Part shown: in pieces, positions 24,231 to 34,781 of the stretch
Layout: every line of letters starts with the position of its first letter
Numbering within the stretch: the first letter of the stretch is position 1
Assembly: GCF_018873765.1 (NCBI RefSeq)
Contig: NC_057926.1
Span: forward strand, 47,483,043 to 47,547,042
DNA: 64,000 nucleotides
Direction: 5' to 3'
DNA from: Telopea speciosissima
Lineage: Eukaryota; Streptophyta; Magnoliopsida; Proteales; Proteaceae
Notes under the pieces: generated by a model
Told to the model about the DNA's origin: nothing
What the model saw: only the letters and a program-made list of their open reading frames with translations
Databases searched by the model: none
Made by a program: the position numbers and the translations under genes

Positions 24231-25041
24231 GCTCTGAGATGTACATCAAATACGTGCAGTTTATGGAAACAAAATATACATGAGATTGGGTCTAAGATGT
24301 AAGTTCACTTGCACAAAATAAACATAATTCATTCTCAAATAAGCATGCAACATTCTGTTCTTAGGAGACGTACACTGAAATATTCAAATATCTAAGTCGG
24401 ATTCTCACGTAACAGGATTCATCATAATCTATAAAAATTCAACTTAAAATAATATTTCTAAAAAGAAAAGATTTCAGAACCTGAATTCCACATACAGTCA
24501 CCCTATCTTTATTTAATTAAAATACGCGTTTTTTTCTGCTTTATTAGTCATGTAAATTTGGGTTTGGAGGTCAACAAAACCACAATTATTAACAAAAACA
24601 AAATTAAAAAGCACCCGGCACGCCAGTCTTACTAAGAAATGAGATTTAAATATATACTTTAACCTTCACGTCAAAATGAAAAAGTTCGTCGAAATTTCCT
24701 ACTAAAATTCCACAAAGGCACAGACGTACGTGCAGATGATTCGTCGAAATTTCCTACTATCTCCGCTTTCCAAAATGGCGGACGGGGAGGGTCGGCCGTG
24801 GGCTGACGTACGTGCAGATGATTCGTTCTCAAATGAGCATGCAACTTGCTTCACATTCTGTTGTTACAGGAGCTGTCGACAGAAATATTCCTCATTCAAG
24901 CATCTCAGTCGTCTCACGAAACCGACTTCATCAAAATCTATAAAAATTCACCCTAAAAAAAACTATAAAAAGAGGAGATTTCAGAATCTGAATTCCACAC
25001 ACAGTCGTTAATCATAATTCCTACAGAAAGGCTAAGAAAAT
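24231..25041 (+). promoter_or_regulatory. Upstream region of GH3 copy 2
   Basis: Two successive promoter-like blocks are present. The distal one (about 24230-24520) ends with a pseudo-start GAATTCCACATACAGTCA. The proximal one (about 24720-25041) has GACGTACGTGCAGATGATTC twice, ATTCTGTTGTTACAGGAG, and then the real TATA box TATAAAAA at 24964-24971, 78 bp before the ATG. The ACGTACGT cores are notable, but no binding factor can be assigned. Confidence 0.55.
24964..24971 (+). promoter_or_regulatory. TATA box of GH3 copy 2
   Basis: TATAAAAA, 78 bp upstream of the start codon at 25042, in the same context as copies 1, 3 and 4. Confidence 0.75.
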
Positions 25042-28000
25042 ATGAAGAAGACTGAAGAAATCCAAAGGAAAACCTCCCATAGCCATGATGATCGCCATTG
25101 CTCCTCTCTTCACCTCGGTTCCTTTTTCTTTCTCATCGTCATCTACTTCATCTTCCCTTCTCCTCAAGCTCGTTACAAGGATCCAACACTCCCAATCGAA
25201 AACCGAATCTCAGAACTCCTTTCTCGGATGACCACTCATGAAAAGATCGGCCAAATGGCCCAAATCGATCACTCCGTCGCCACTCCTGACGTCCTTATTA
25301 ATCATTCCATCGGTTCGTCCCCTGTGTTTTCTATAGTTTTCTGAGGCTGTGTTTGGTATGCATTCTTGAAACACGTTTTGGGTTGATTTCACATTATTGG
25401 ATAATAAAAATAACTATTTTTATCAGTCGATAATGTGAAATGAACATAGAATGCATACCAAACACAGCCTAAGTTTTTCCTACTTGTTTGAAGCCTAATT
25501 TTCTTGAATTCTTTGAAGCTCAAGAAGATGAAACACTAACGATGAAGGTTGTTCTGGTTATCAATTTCAGGGAGTGTAGTGAACGGAGTAGTGCCGATCG
25601 GTCATCCTGTTATAGCGCCAAACGCGACCCCTGCAATGTGGGCGGACATGATCGATGGGTTCCAAAAGTCTGCGTTGTCGTCAAGGCTTGGGATTCCCAT
25701 AATATATGGTACTGACGCAGTCCATGGCCATAATAACATACTCGATGCCACTATTTTTCCTCATAACATCGGCCTTGGAGCTGCAAGGTTTCTCCATCTT
25801 CCTCTTTCTCTGTTTGTGTGAATCTATGTAACTGTGGGAAATACATAAGCTTGAGATCATTTAAAGATAAATTGTTAACAGATTTTTTGCCAATATTTTC
25901 CTGTTTTCTCATTTTCTTGTGTTATTCTGATGAAGGGATGAGGATTTAATGGTGAAGATCGGAAGTGCCACTGCTTTGGAGGTTCTGGGAACCGGAATGC
26001 CGTACGCTTTTGCTCCCTGTATTGCTGTAAGCTCTCTCTCTCTCCCTTTCCTGTAAGAGCGTAGTTGGTCATTCAGATCAGTAAAGCTATACAATCATGG
26101 CAGGAATGTTCATGCTACCCCGTTCACAGCCAAAGAAATGGAATCTAAAAGGCCATTTTAGAAAATATAAAAACCTAAGAGGATATTTATGAAGTCAAAG
26201 GAATGAAATTATCCAATTTGGTTGGAAGCATGGGTAGCAGAAGCATTCTTCCAACCTGCGTAGCTGCAATTTTTTTTTCTCTTTTCAAATGTTGGCTAAT
26301 GTTTGTGAGATTTTTTCAGTTTGTATGAAGCCGTTGCCTGTTTAGGATTAATTTAATTAATGGTTACAACTTCTAGAAACCTTCTACCAACTTTAATTGT
26401 TTTTTATTTATTGAATACTTTAATTGTCTTTGTAATAAAAAAGGATTTGACCAAAAGGTTCATGCACGATTGAGTAGAGATCTTATAAAAAAATATATGT
26501 TGTTATATGGAAATCATTTATGGCAGTATTTATATAATAGGATTTAAGAAATCATATGGTCTCAATATTTTTTTTAATAAGTTTCTACCTATATAAATAA
26601 AAAAAGAAAAACACTCTTAGTTACAACCCAAATTACCAATGGAAAGGCCACTTCAAAGCCCTAACTCACTAATCAGATTAGAAACCGTAGGAGCAGCTTT
26701 CCCATCCCTAGTGGTATAGTATTCGTTGTTCCTATACCATTTCGAAGAATGAGTAGATCCCCAATCCCTCAAAAGTAGCACCTACTATTGGATAATTGAC
26801 ATCTTTTGCCACGATTGTGGTCTCGTTCATCTTTTAACTAATTAATCTCTTTGAGAATGGTTGGGGTTTTTGGTGTGTGGAACTGCAGGTGTGTAGGGAT
26901 CCGCGGTGGGGTCGATGCTACGAGAGCTACAGCGAGGATACGCAGATTGTGAGGAGCATGTCCAAGATCATACTAGGCCTACAGGGCTACCCTACTCACA
27001 ATCATACCCTTGGATACCCCTTCGTTGCTTCTGGGTACTTCCTTTTTCTGTTTAAAGTGTATTTTCATTTTCACCCCTATGTATTCTAGGTCAATTTTGC
27101 ATTCTCAGACAATAAAAACAACTATTTTAACTATTTGAGAATGTGAAATCGACCTAGAATGCATACCAAATGCAGCCCTAATATCATTATACTATTTTAC
27201 CTTCTATTTGTATTGTATCATCAATCCGGTATCAGTTCAACACCGATACCAATATAATATGATATGACCATTTCAATACCGATTCCTAAAACCGGGTGGT
27301 CTCTAGTTATTTATTGGACGGTAGAATTTCTAAATTATGATGATTGTTATTGACTGGGTCCATTACAGGGGAAGAAAAGTGCTGGCTTGTGCAAAACACT
27401 ACGCCGGCAAAGTGCTGGTAGAATTTCTAAATTATGATGATTGTTATTGACTGGGTCCATTACAGGGGAAGAAAAGTGCTGGCTTGTGCAAAACACTACG
27501 CCGGCGATGGTGGGACACAAGGAGGGGTCGACGCGCACAACACGGTGACCACATATGACGACCTATATCGCATCCACATGACCCCTTATATTGATGCAAT
27601 CGCCATGGGAGTGTCAACAATCATGGCTTCTTACTCTAGCTGGAACGGGATCAAGATGCATGCCAACTCTTTCCTCCTCACTCACATTCTCAAACAAGAG
27701 ATGTCCTTCCAGGTAGCATAAAATTATCATACAACATCTCTGAATTTAAATTTCTACCCTTAACCTGGTCCTGACTCCCTAGTGGTCATAACTTTGTGTG
27801 GGTTGCTACATGGGACAGGGTATGGTCATATCAGACTGGGAAGCAATTGACCGGATGACCAACCCACCCGGTTCACACTACAAAGAAAGCCTGAAGGCAG
27901 CCATCAATGCTGGAATCGACATGGTCATGATCCCTTACAAATACCAACAATACCTCACATACATGACGGAGCTTGTGTCGTCCGGCGAGATTCCTATCAG

Positions 28001-28943
28001 CAGGATTGACGACGCTGTGAGGCGAATCCTTAGGGTGAAGTTCATTCTTGGGCTTTTTGAACAGCCAATGGCTGACCGGTCTCTCCATCCCATGGTTGGA
28101 CACAAGGTTAGTCCCAAAACCCAACTGAATTAATCGATTTCATTGATATGGGTATTTTGGTCATTAAATTTGGTTTAACTTTTCAACTTTTTGGACCCAC
28201 AGAAACATAGGGAATTGGCAAGAGAAGCCGTGAGGAAGGGCTTGGTGTTGTTGAAGAACGGGAAGGAAGAGGAGAAGATGCTTCCTTTGAGTAAGAATGC
28301 CCCCAAGATCCTTGTGGTTGGGTCTCATGCACACAACATCGGCTACCAATGTGGAGGGTGGACTGTTTCATGGAAGGGCACCTCAGGCAACATCACCAAA
28401 GGAACAACCATCTTAGAAGGCATTAAGAGGGCTGTTAGCAAGCAGACCCAAGTGACGTTCCAAGAAAAACCCGACAAGCAATTTGTTAACAAGAACCAGG
28501 ATTCTTCCTATGCGATCGTGGTTGTTGGCGAGCTCCCATATGCAGAAACAGACGGTGATAGCAAAGAGCTTAGGCTAGCACTGGACGGAGAGGAGACTAT
28601 CAAGACTGTGTGCAAGGAGGTGAAATGTCTGGTTATCGTTGTGTCGGGTCGACCCGTTGTGATAGAGCCTTATATTGACATGATGGAGGCATTGGTGGCT
28701 GCTTGGCTTCCAGGGAGTGAAGCTGGAGCAGGGATTGCTGATGTTATATTTGGGGATTATGATTTCCAGGGTAAGCTTCCGATCACATGGTTCCGGCGGG
28801 TCGACCAGCTGCCGATGAATTTTGGGGATCCGTATTATGACCCGCTATACCCGTTTGGGTATGGGCTCCAGACTGGTACCCAATCGCACAAAAGAGGCCA
28901 TGGTGTTTCATCTTCCTCTGTATCAACTTTTTCATCTATTTGA
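25042..28943 (+). CDS. GH3 beta-glucosidase / glucan exohydrolase-like, copy 2
   Basis: Exons are 25042-25312, 25571-25787, 25936-26026, 26889-27034, 27466-27712, 27819-28106 and 28203-28943, giving 2001 nt or 666 residues with consistent phases and GT-AG borders. A hydrophobic stretch near residues 29-40 may be a signal anchor or signal peptide, suggesting secretion to the cell wall. Family landmarks: [11 protein letters not shown] (Asp139), [25 protein letters not shown], the nucleophile block ISDWE (Asp330), GGWTVSW, and PYAE (about Glu535) where barley ExoI has its acid/base. The end [10 protein letters not shown] is complete and followed by a Ser-rich tail. Hydrolysis of beta-glucosides or beta-glucans is inferred from the family. 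Oddities: Gly149 of GATIFPHN is Asp here, and a 97-bp duplication offers an earlier, frame-breaking exon 5 acceptor. A polyadenylation-like AATAAA is at 28964. Confidence 0.88.
25345..25469. mobile_element. Tourist-like MITE in intron 1 of copy 2
   Basis: GGCTGTGTTTGGTATGCATT ... GCATACCAAACACAGCC, at the same site as in copies 1, 3 and 4. The left TSD is TGA (mutated TAA) and the right TSD is TAA. Confidence 0.85.
27078..27177. mobile_element. Left-truncated MITE in intron 4 of copy 2
   Basis: The right part of the family is present (GAATGCATACCAAATGCAGCC). The left end and some flank are missing relative to 10365 and 37972. Confidence 0.7.
27320..27513. repeat. 97-bp tandem duplication over the exon 5 acceptor
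   Basis: The block from GGTAGAATTTC through ACACTACGCCGGC occurs at 27320 and again at 27417, offset 97 bp. It duplicates the end of intron 4, the acceptor TTACAG and the first 44 nt of exon 5. The first acceptor (exon at 27369) leads to a stop within about 30 codons. The second (27466) keeps the GH3 frame. Copies 1, 3 and 4 have one copy. Confidence 0.92.
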
Positions 28944-29423
28944 TTCGTTATGGTATTGATTATAATAAAAAATTTGTATATAAAGGGCTATATGAGGATC
29001 AGAAGGGTATGTAGTATTCATATAATTGTTGTTTTGATCAATGTAAATGTATGAAATACCAAGGCTGTGTTTGGTATATATGTTTTTGGAATGCATTAGA
29101 GGTTGTTTTTGCATTCTCAGGTAATAAAAACAATTATTTTTATCATATGTGAAATCGACTTAGAATGCAAACATAATAGGAGTTTTTCTGCTACATTCAT
29201 GGAAGCTTAGACAATCCAATATGGATTATAGAGGTTGATGTAGAAATCGCAATCAAGGAGTATCGATTGGGGAAACAACTACCATTAATCCAAAGGGAAT
29301 GTCAATAAGTGTAACAATTTTATTTAGTTTATGAAGGGGAGCGAATGGCATACACTTTTTTTGAGCATTTTTTTCTGTTTTTTTTATTTGCTTGACTAGT
29401 AACATTTGGGAAAGAAAGCCTTA
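28944..29423. repeat. 3' flank of copy 2 with MITE at 29063-29175
   Basis: It carries the downstream MITE (GGCTGTGTTTGGTATATATG ... AATGCAAACATAATAGG), also present after copy 4, and then the common flank (GGATTATAGAGGTTGATG). The common flank stops at 29423 after AAGAAAGCCTTA. Confidence 0.7.
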
Positions 29424-30092
29424 AAGCATGTGGAACCAGATTATTCAAGCACCTTCCACACCACCATGGACCGAGTGCAAATACCTTATCACGGTCAGCG
29501 CTCGATTAAAACTCTACAGTAAACCCACCACGATCATAACAACAGAGATAAACCAGACCAAGAGATTCCCACATCTCCACAAGTTTGGAACAAAGGGTAT
29601 CTTTAGACGGGCCAGGGTACCCCAAAATAAACCCAAACAAAATTTTTGAGCGAAATAAGGGTTTCGATGCAGCACCCCCAGTAGGGGAAGAAGACGACAC
29701 CACGTTAGTCCTCCACACCACAGAAGAAGAACCCCTCGGGGTAGAGTTAGACCGATCCTCCCTCAAACCAGATATCCTTCGATCCACATCAGCGGAGACA
29801 GCACAAACCGGAGAGAGACGGCAAACCAAGCAGTGAGATTGCGACATCATGACCCAAGCCAAACGGCAAGGGCAATTAAAGGGAAAAGAAACACGGAAAC
29901 ACGCCAAAACCTAGAACAAAGAAAAAAAGGACGAAGTGCTGGCCCAACAAGAGGAAAGAGGAACCAGCAGGAAAAGCATCATAGAGCAGAGAAACCAGAC
30001 CAGGCAACAAAGGAGGATGTCGTGAAGTACAAGGCAAAGAAAAAGGAGATAAAAAGTAAAAAGAGGAGAAAGGAAGAAAACCAGGATAGAGG
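29424..30092 (-). mobile_element. Probable LINE ORF1 / 5' fragment
   Basis: The minus-strand frame 29907-29506 (133 residues, no stop) has an N-terminal basic, Ser-rich part and then a segment with WESLGLVYLCCYDRGGFTVEF-like spacing. That segment resembles the start of plant LINE ORF1 (DUF4283-type), a weak inference. The 3' side is cut at 29424, where it joins the 3' flank of copy 2. It could instead be a host gene fragment. Confidence 0.35.
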
Positions 30093-30880
30093 CATTTACT
30101 ATCACTATCCTATACTTAGCCTATATTTATTAAAATTATCCTATCTTAAACTTATTTATTGAAACTATCCTATTTTTAAATTTTTACATCTCCTTCTATC
30201 CTCAAGTTTTTAAATACTCAAGTTGCCCTTTCTTTTCACCTAGTAACCTGCTAATCTATTTAATCTATCATTTTTCTTCTATTTTTTACTATTTTTGTCA
30301 TTAAAATAATAAAAAATCAAAGTACCTACCCTCTTCTTCTCTCTCTCGTTTTTTAATCCATTCGTTTTTGTTTTTTCTTCAATTTTTCTATTTAATTAAT
30401 TTTTTATTTAACATTTCATCTTCATCGTTCTTTTTTGAACAGATCATAGTTCTAAGTATTGATATCGTATCGTTCGTATCGAGTAATATGTACTGATTTT
30501 GCTAGTCACCGATACCATACTGATACCGTATCGATAGCACGATACAGACAAAGGATGAAATGTTGAATAACAATTAATTTAGTAGAAATATTGAAGAAAA
30601 AAAACTGAAAGGAGTATAAAACAGAGAGAGAAGAAGCAGGTAGATGCTTTCATTTTTTACTATTTTAATGATAAAAATAGTAAAAAATAGAAAAAGAATG
30701 GTAGGTTAAATAGATTAGAAGGTTACTAGGTGAATATAAAGGACAATCTGGATATTTAAAAATATGAGGGTAGAAGATGTAAAAATTTAAAAGAAGGATA
30801 GTTTCAGTAAAGAAATTTAAGGTAGGGTAATTTTAATAAATATAGGCTAAAAATGTAGGATAGTGATAATAATTACACCG
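30093..30880. mobile_element. MITE-like element with about 240-bp inverted repeats
   Basis: The left arm (TATCACTATCCTATACTTAG ... TTTTTACTATTTTTGTCATT) is repeated in reverse complement at the right (AATGATAAAAATAGTAAAAA ... AGGATAGTGATAATAA). Between the arms is about 300 bp of AT-rich DNA with GATAC/GTATC words (30455-30545). No clear TSD or ORF was found. Confidence 0.75.
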
Positions 30881-31090
30881 AAAAAAGAAGGATAGTAGAA
30901 ATTGGGTACCCAAGCTTGACAACGGAGTGGCTGGAGGAGAAAAAATCTTGAAGATACATCCCTTACCTAGATACTGGGAAAATAAATGAGACACCCACCT
31001 GGCTCGGAACCCGAAACTTAAGGGAAAGAGATAGCAATGAACGAGACAAAACTCCATCAACATATTCTCTCCCAGAAGAAGACTGCTATT
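30881..31090. other. Unassigned sequence, possibly right part of the interrupted LINE piece
   Basis: About 200 bp with no repeat partner that I noticed. On the minus strand it has an open stretch without a known domain. It may be the continuation of 29424-30092 beyond the MITE-like insertion. Confidence 0.25.
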
Positions 31091-31669
31091 CTTTTTTCTT
31101 TCTTACAAGAGACTTGCACACAAATATTCAAACATTCAGTGCCGGATCAACTCATCAATCACCTACTACGAAGAGAAATTCTAATATCGTAGCTGCTCAT
31201 GGTTATTTTGACCGATTGATCTTCTAATATGTAAACATCTAAGTCGTCTCAGAAATCGAATTCATCAAAATCTATAAATTCAACCAAAAATAATTTATAA
31301 AAAGAGGAGATTTCAGAATCTATACAGTCGCCCTATCTATTTATTGACAAAAAAGCGTTTAGTTAAAAAAAGGTTTTTTTGATTAGTCATGTAATTGGAG
31401 GTCAATAAACCAAACTTTTCAACAAAATTAAAAAGGTCTAGGCACGGCAGTCCTAAGAAACGAGATGTAAATACTCTAACCTTCACATCAAAACTAAGAA
31501 CTTTGTTGAAATCTGCTACTAAGATTATAGAAAGCAACAGAGACGAGACAAACACCGTTTATCTCATTTCAAAAACTACGTTTTACAGTCAAAGGGAGGG
31601 GGCGGAAGCGGAACACCAAGATCTCATTCCAGAAACTACCTCTTACAGTCAAAGGGAAGGGGCGGGCGG
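31091..31669 (+). promoter_or_regulatory. Promoter-like module ahead of copy 3, now distant
   Basis: It begins CTTACAAGAGACTTGCAC and includes a TTTATAAAAAGAGGAGATTTC stretch near 31296 that mirrors a real GH3 TATA region. CCCTATCT and a spacer follow instead of exon 1. Two tandem AGATCTCATT / CAGTCAAAGGGA purine-rich blocks lie at 31555-31669. Copy 3 itself starts almost 4 kb further on. Confidence 0.45.
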
Positions 31670-31998
31670 GTGTTGAGACCTTAATTGAAAGAGGAAGAAA
31701 AATGAGAATCTCCTTCAAGAAGAAGAAGAAGAAAAAAGAAAGTTCTTTCGTATTAAACTGAAAGAAAGAAACCTGGCTTCGAGGCAACTGAACCTCCAAG
31801 AACATTCCAGAAGAATGGTAAGAAGACTAAAAATCACATAACCCTCAATCCCACCCTTATTTACATATTTATAGCCAATGTGGTAGCCCAATTGGTTCTA
31901 ACTACTTGACTAACCACCATAACTTCGTAATCGACTCTGATACAATCTATTCCTTCTCTGTAGCTAATCCTTAGGCCTCGCTGGCACCTCTCTCTAAC
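31670..31998 (-). mobile_element. Solo LTR, copia-like, about 330 bp
   Basis: On the minus strand it runs from TGTTAGAGAGAGG to GGTCTCAACA, with a TATA-like CTATAAATATG near 31870. The ends TGTT...AACA are typical LTR ends. No matching 5-bp TSD is seen, so a border may have recombined. Confidence 0.65.
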
Positions 31999-32215
31999 AC
32001 CGAGATCTCATTCCAGAAACAAGCTTTTACAGTCAAAGGGAGGGGGCGGGGTGACGAGGAAGCGGGGGGGGAGGCGGCAGAAAGACGTCAAGATGAAAGG
32101 GGAGTGGGGGGGGGGGGGGGACATACGTGCAGACGTACACAGAAATATTCAAACATGACGTCTCACGAGACACTGACTTCAACAAAATTTATAAAAAATC
32201 AACCCAAACAAAAAG
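31999..32215 (+). promoter_or_regulatory. Severed promoter segment of copy 3
   Basis: It carries ACATACGTGCAGACGTACAC, a partial copy of the upstream block, and TTTATAAAAAATCAACCCAA. It would adjoin the copy 3 TATA box were it not for the 3.3-kb insertion at 32216-35552. A run of 15 G (32106-32120) lies within it. Confidence 0.55.
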
Positions 32216-32277
32216 GGAAATATCATCCCCCTCTATCCATAATATCAACCTTGGTAGCCAAGTTTTGAATAATGATA

Positions 32278-34022
32278 GGGTAATTTACACATATCAACCC
32301 TGAGGTTTAATGAAAATATGATTTTATCCTCCAGTTTTGAAAAATTCTGCGTACCCCCTTGAGGTTTACAAATATTAACAAATACACCAATTCCGTCAGT
32401 TCATGACTAACAGTGTTAAAATCAATGGATAAAGTTACAAAAATACCCCTTCAAGGAAAAAAAAAAAAGAAGCCTGCAACTCATCTTCCCCAAATCGATT
32501 GGGGAAGATGAGTTGCAGGTATCCCCATCGATTGCTCCATCCATGGCTTCTAATGGAACATTTCCGGTGAGCTTCCGGTGTTAATTTGGATTAATGAAAC
32601 TAGGGTTTTCTTGGCTTTTAGAATATTTCCAATGATTTATTCCTCTGTGCAAGAAAACACTTTCTGATTCCCCCAGACGACCCAGCTTCAGATGGTGTTC
32701 CTAAAATTTCAAGGCAAGACACTGCAGGCAACTTGGACGACGATTTCTTCCTCTGATGATGAAGAAAACACTTTCTCGTGTCCGAAGAAGACACAGCTTC
32801 AGATGGGTCATGGCCAGACACTGCAAGCAACTTGAATGACGATTTCTTCCTCTGATCATGAAAACACTTTAGGGTTGCATTTGTCATCTGGCTGCATTCA
32901 CCGGCTGGGAAGACTCCTCTACACATAGCGGCTGAAATGGTCTGCCCGGACATGGTTGCTGTTTTACTCGACCATCATGCAGATCAAAATGTTCGAGCCG
33001 TCGATGGTATCACACCACTTGACGTGCTTCGAACTCTCACTTCAGATTTTCTTTTTAAAGGGCCAATTCCTGGGCTTTCTCATATTGAACCCAACAAGCT
33101 ACGTCTTTGCTTAGAATTGGCTCAATTTTGGAATTGGTGATTATGAGTCTCATTTTTGGGATTTCAGAAACGGAAGGAGAAGAGGGTTGGGTGGCTTATG
33201 GAAGTTGCCGGCGATTTGACTCGAACGAAGGCAGAGGTGGGTTGGCAACCAGGATTGGAGGTTTAGAGGGTATGAAATCGTTGCTGGGATTGAAGCTTCA
33301 GTTAGTAGAGCTGAAGAGGAAGCAGATAGGTAAAAGGTAGATTTGGGGAAGATCTCTCTCCCTTCTTCAGCATCTTTCTTTGCTTATATTTTCTCTGTTA
33401 TTTAATGTTTAAACCTCTCTCTCTCTCTCTCCCCTCTTCCTTGCTTCTCATCCGAAAAGGAAAAAAACCGAGTTTTCTTCAAAACCCCTTTGCAGAAGAA
33501 GATTAACTAATCAAAAACTCTCTTTCTGATCTAAGAGGATCTGCCTTGATTAATTGGCTTTGATAATTCTTGTTTTTGAAAACTGGAAATTTTAATTCTT
33601 CAGTTGCATCTCATCAGGTTTAAAACCCAGGAATCAGATCCGGAATGGAATTTGCCTTGAATCATTGGAAATATGCTAAAAACCAAGAAAACCCTAGTTT
33701 CGTTAATCCAAATTAACATCGGAAGCTCACCGGAGATGTTCCATAGAAGCCATGGTTGGAGCAATCGATGGGGATACCTGTAACTCATCTTCCCCAATCG
33801 ATTTGGGGAAGATGAGTTGCAGGTTTTTTTTTTTTCTTTTTTTTCTTGAAGGGGTATTTTTGTAACTTTACCCCTTGATTTTAACACCATTAGTCATGAA
33901 CTGACGGAATGGGTTTATTTGTTAACGTTTGTAAACCTCAGGGGGGTACGCAGAATTTTTCAAAACTGGGGGGTAAAATCATACTTTCGTAAAACCTCAG
34001 GGGTGGTATGTGTAAATTACCC
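32278..34022. mobile_element. Inner Mutator-like element with a captured gene fragment
   Basis: The ends are GGGTAATTTACAC and GTGTAAATTACCC, with TIRs of about 390 bp that include ACCTCAGGGG, AACTGACGGAAT and the GGGGAAGATGAGTTGCAGG block. An exact 9-bp TSD ATAATGATA lies at 32269-32277 and 34023-34031. It carries an ankyrin-coding fragment (32898-33125), a degenerate tandem duplication of about 100 bp (32650-32875), and no transposase. It fits a Pack-MULE. Confidence 0.88.
32898..33125 (+). pseudogene. Captured BOP/NPR5-type ankyrin-repeat fragment
   Basis: The frame reads SPAGKTPLHIAAEMV, then LLDHHADQNVRAVDGITPLD, LRTLTSDFLFKG and HIEPNKLRLCLELAQ. This matches the last ankyrin repeats of plant BLADE-ON-PETIOLE (NPR5/NPR6, NOOT) BTB-ankyrin co-regulators. 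About 75 codons are open. The frame then ends FWNW-stop, so the C-terminal domain and the BTB domain are absent. It lies wholly inside the TIR element 32278-34022 and is a transduplicated fragment, not a working gene. Family recognition is from memory of the conserved motif. Confidence 0.85.
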
Positions 34023-34601
34023 ATAATGATAATATCCTTCCCTACTTTTGAAAGATTCTATCAAGTGTACCTAATGGTTAAAAAACGCCATTAAGTGATG
34101 ACGTGGGCATTTTCAATTTTTCTAAAACCTCAGATTACCCTTAATATAATTTTATTCCAATTTTACCCTTCTCAACCCCAAACCCTTATTTCATCTTCTT
34201 CCCCAAAAACCCTTTTTTGCGTTTCTTCATCTTCTTGTTCTTCTTCTTCCTCGCATGCCCCAGCCCTGCAAGGGATAGAGAGTATTGAGAGACTCAATCC
34301 TGTTATCATATCTTCTACTTTCTTCTATTTTCTATTTTTTTTTTAATTCCAATCAATTCTGTGACTGTGATCTGCTGCAAATACCAACCCTGATCGATTC
34401 TTAATTTCTGCTCCTACAACATATTCAATTGTTAGAAGGCTGTTGAGAAAGTATTGCTTGAATTCCTGATTGAAGGACCTACAGAATAGTGCATGCGATC
34501 TGGTTCTAGGGGTTTTATTGCTGAAATCCTAGTTCAGTCGATATCCCCATCTAAGCATCAACTGCTGCTGATATTTTGAAGATCAAACTAGTAGGGTTAC
34601 T

Positions 34602-34781
34602 CGGGAAAATTATCACCTCCAGTTTGCTGACCGGCCCAGTTCCCTAGTTCCTCTAATAGGGGGATGGTGGACCCCACCCGGGCAGGGTGTTTGGGCATGG
34701 GTAGAGAGGTCATTTCAGCCCCCCTTTGTTAGAGGAACTGGGGAACTGGGCCGGTCAGCAAACTGGAGGTGATAAAGATCC
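34602..34781. mobile_element. Hairpin MITE, about 180 bp, hAT-like
   Basis: Two arms of about 45 bp are inverted: TTATCACCTCCAGTTTGCTG ... and CAGCAAACTGGAGGTGATAA. Both contain GACCGGCCCAGTTCCC or its complement. It is flanked by the 8-bp direct repeat GGGTTACT (34594-34601 and 34782-34789), as for hAT elements. It is nested in the outer element 32216-35552. Confidence 0.75.

Noticed and set aside
27369-27460. Using the first exon 5 acceptor in the copy 2 gene model
   Set aside because: The frame hits a stop within about 30 codons, while the second acceptor restores full family similarity.
32898-33140. A functional NPR-type or BOP gene
   Set aside because: Only about 75 codons of the ankyrin region are present, without BTB or C-terminal domain, and they are enclosed in transposon TIRs.
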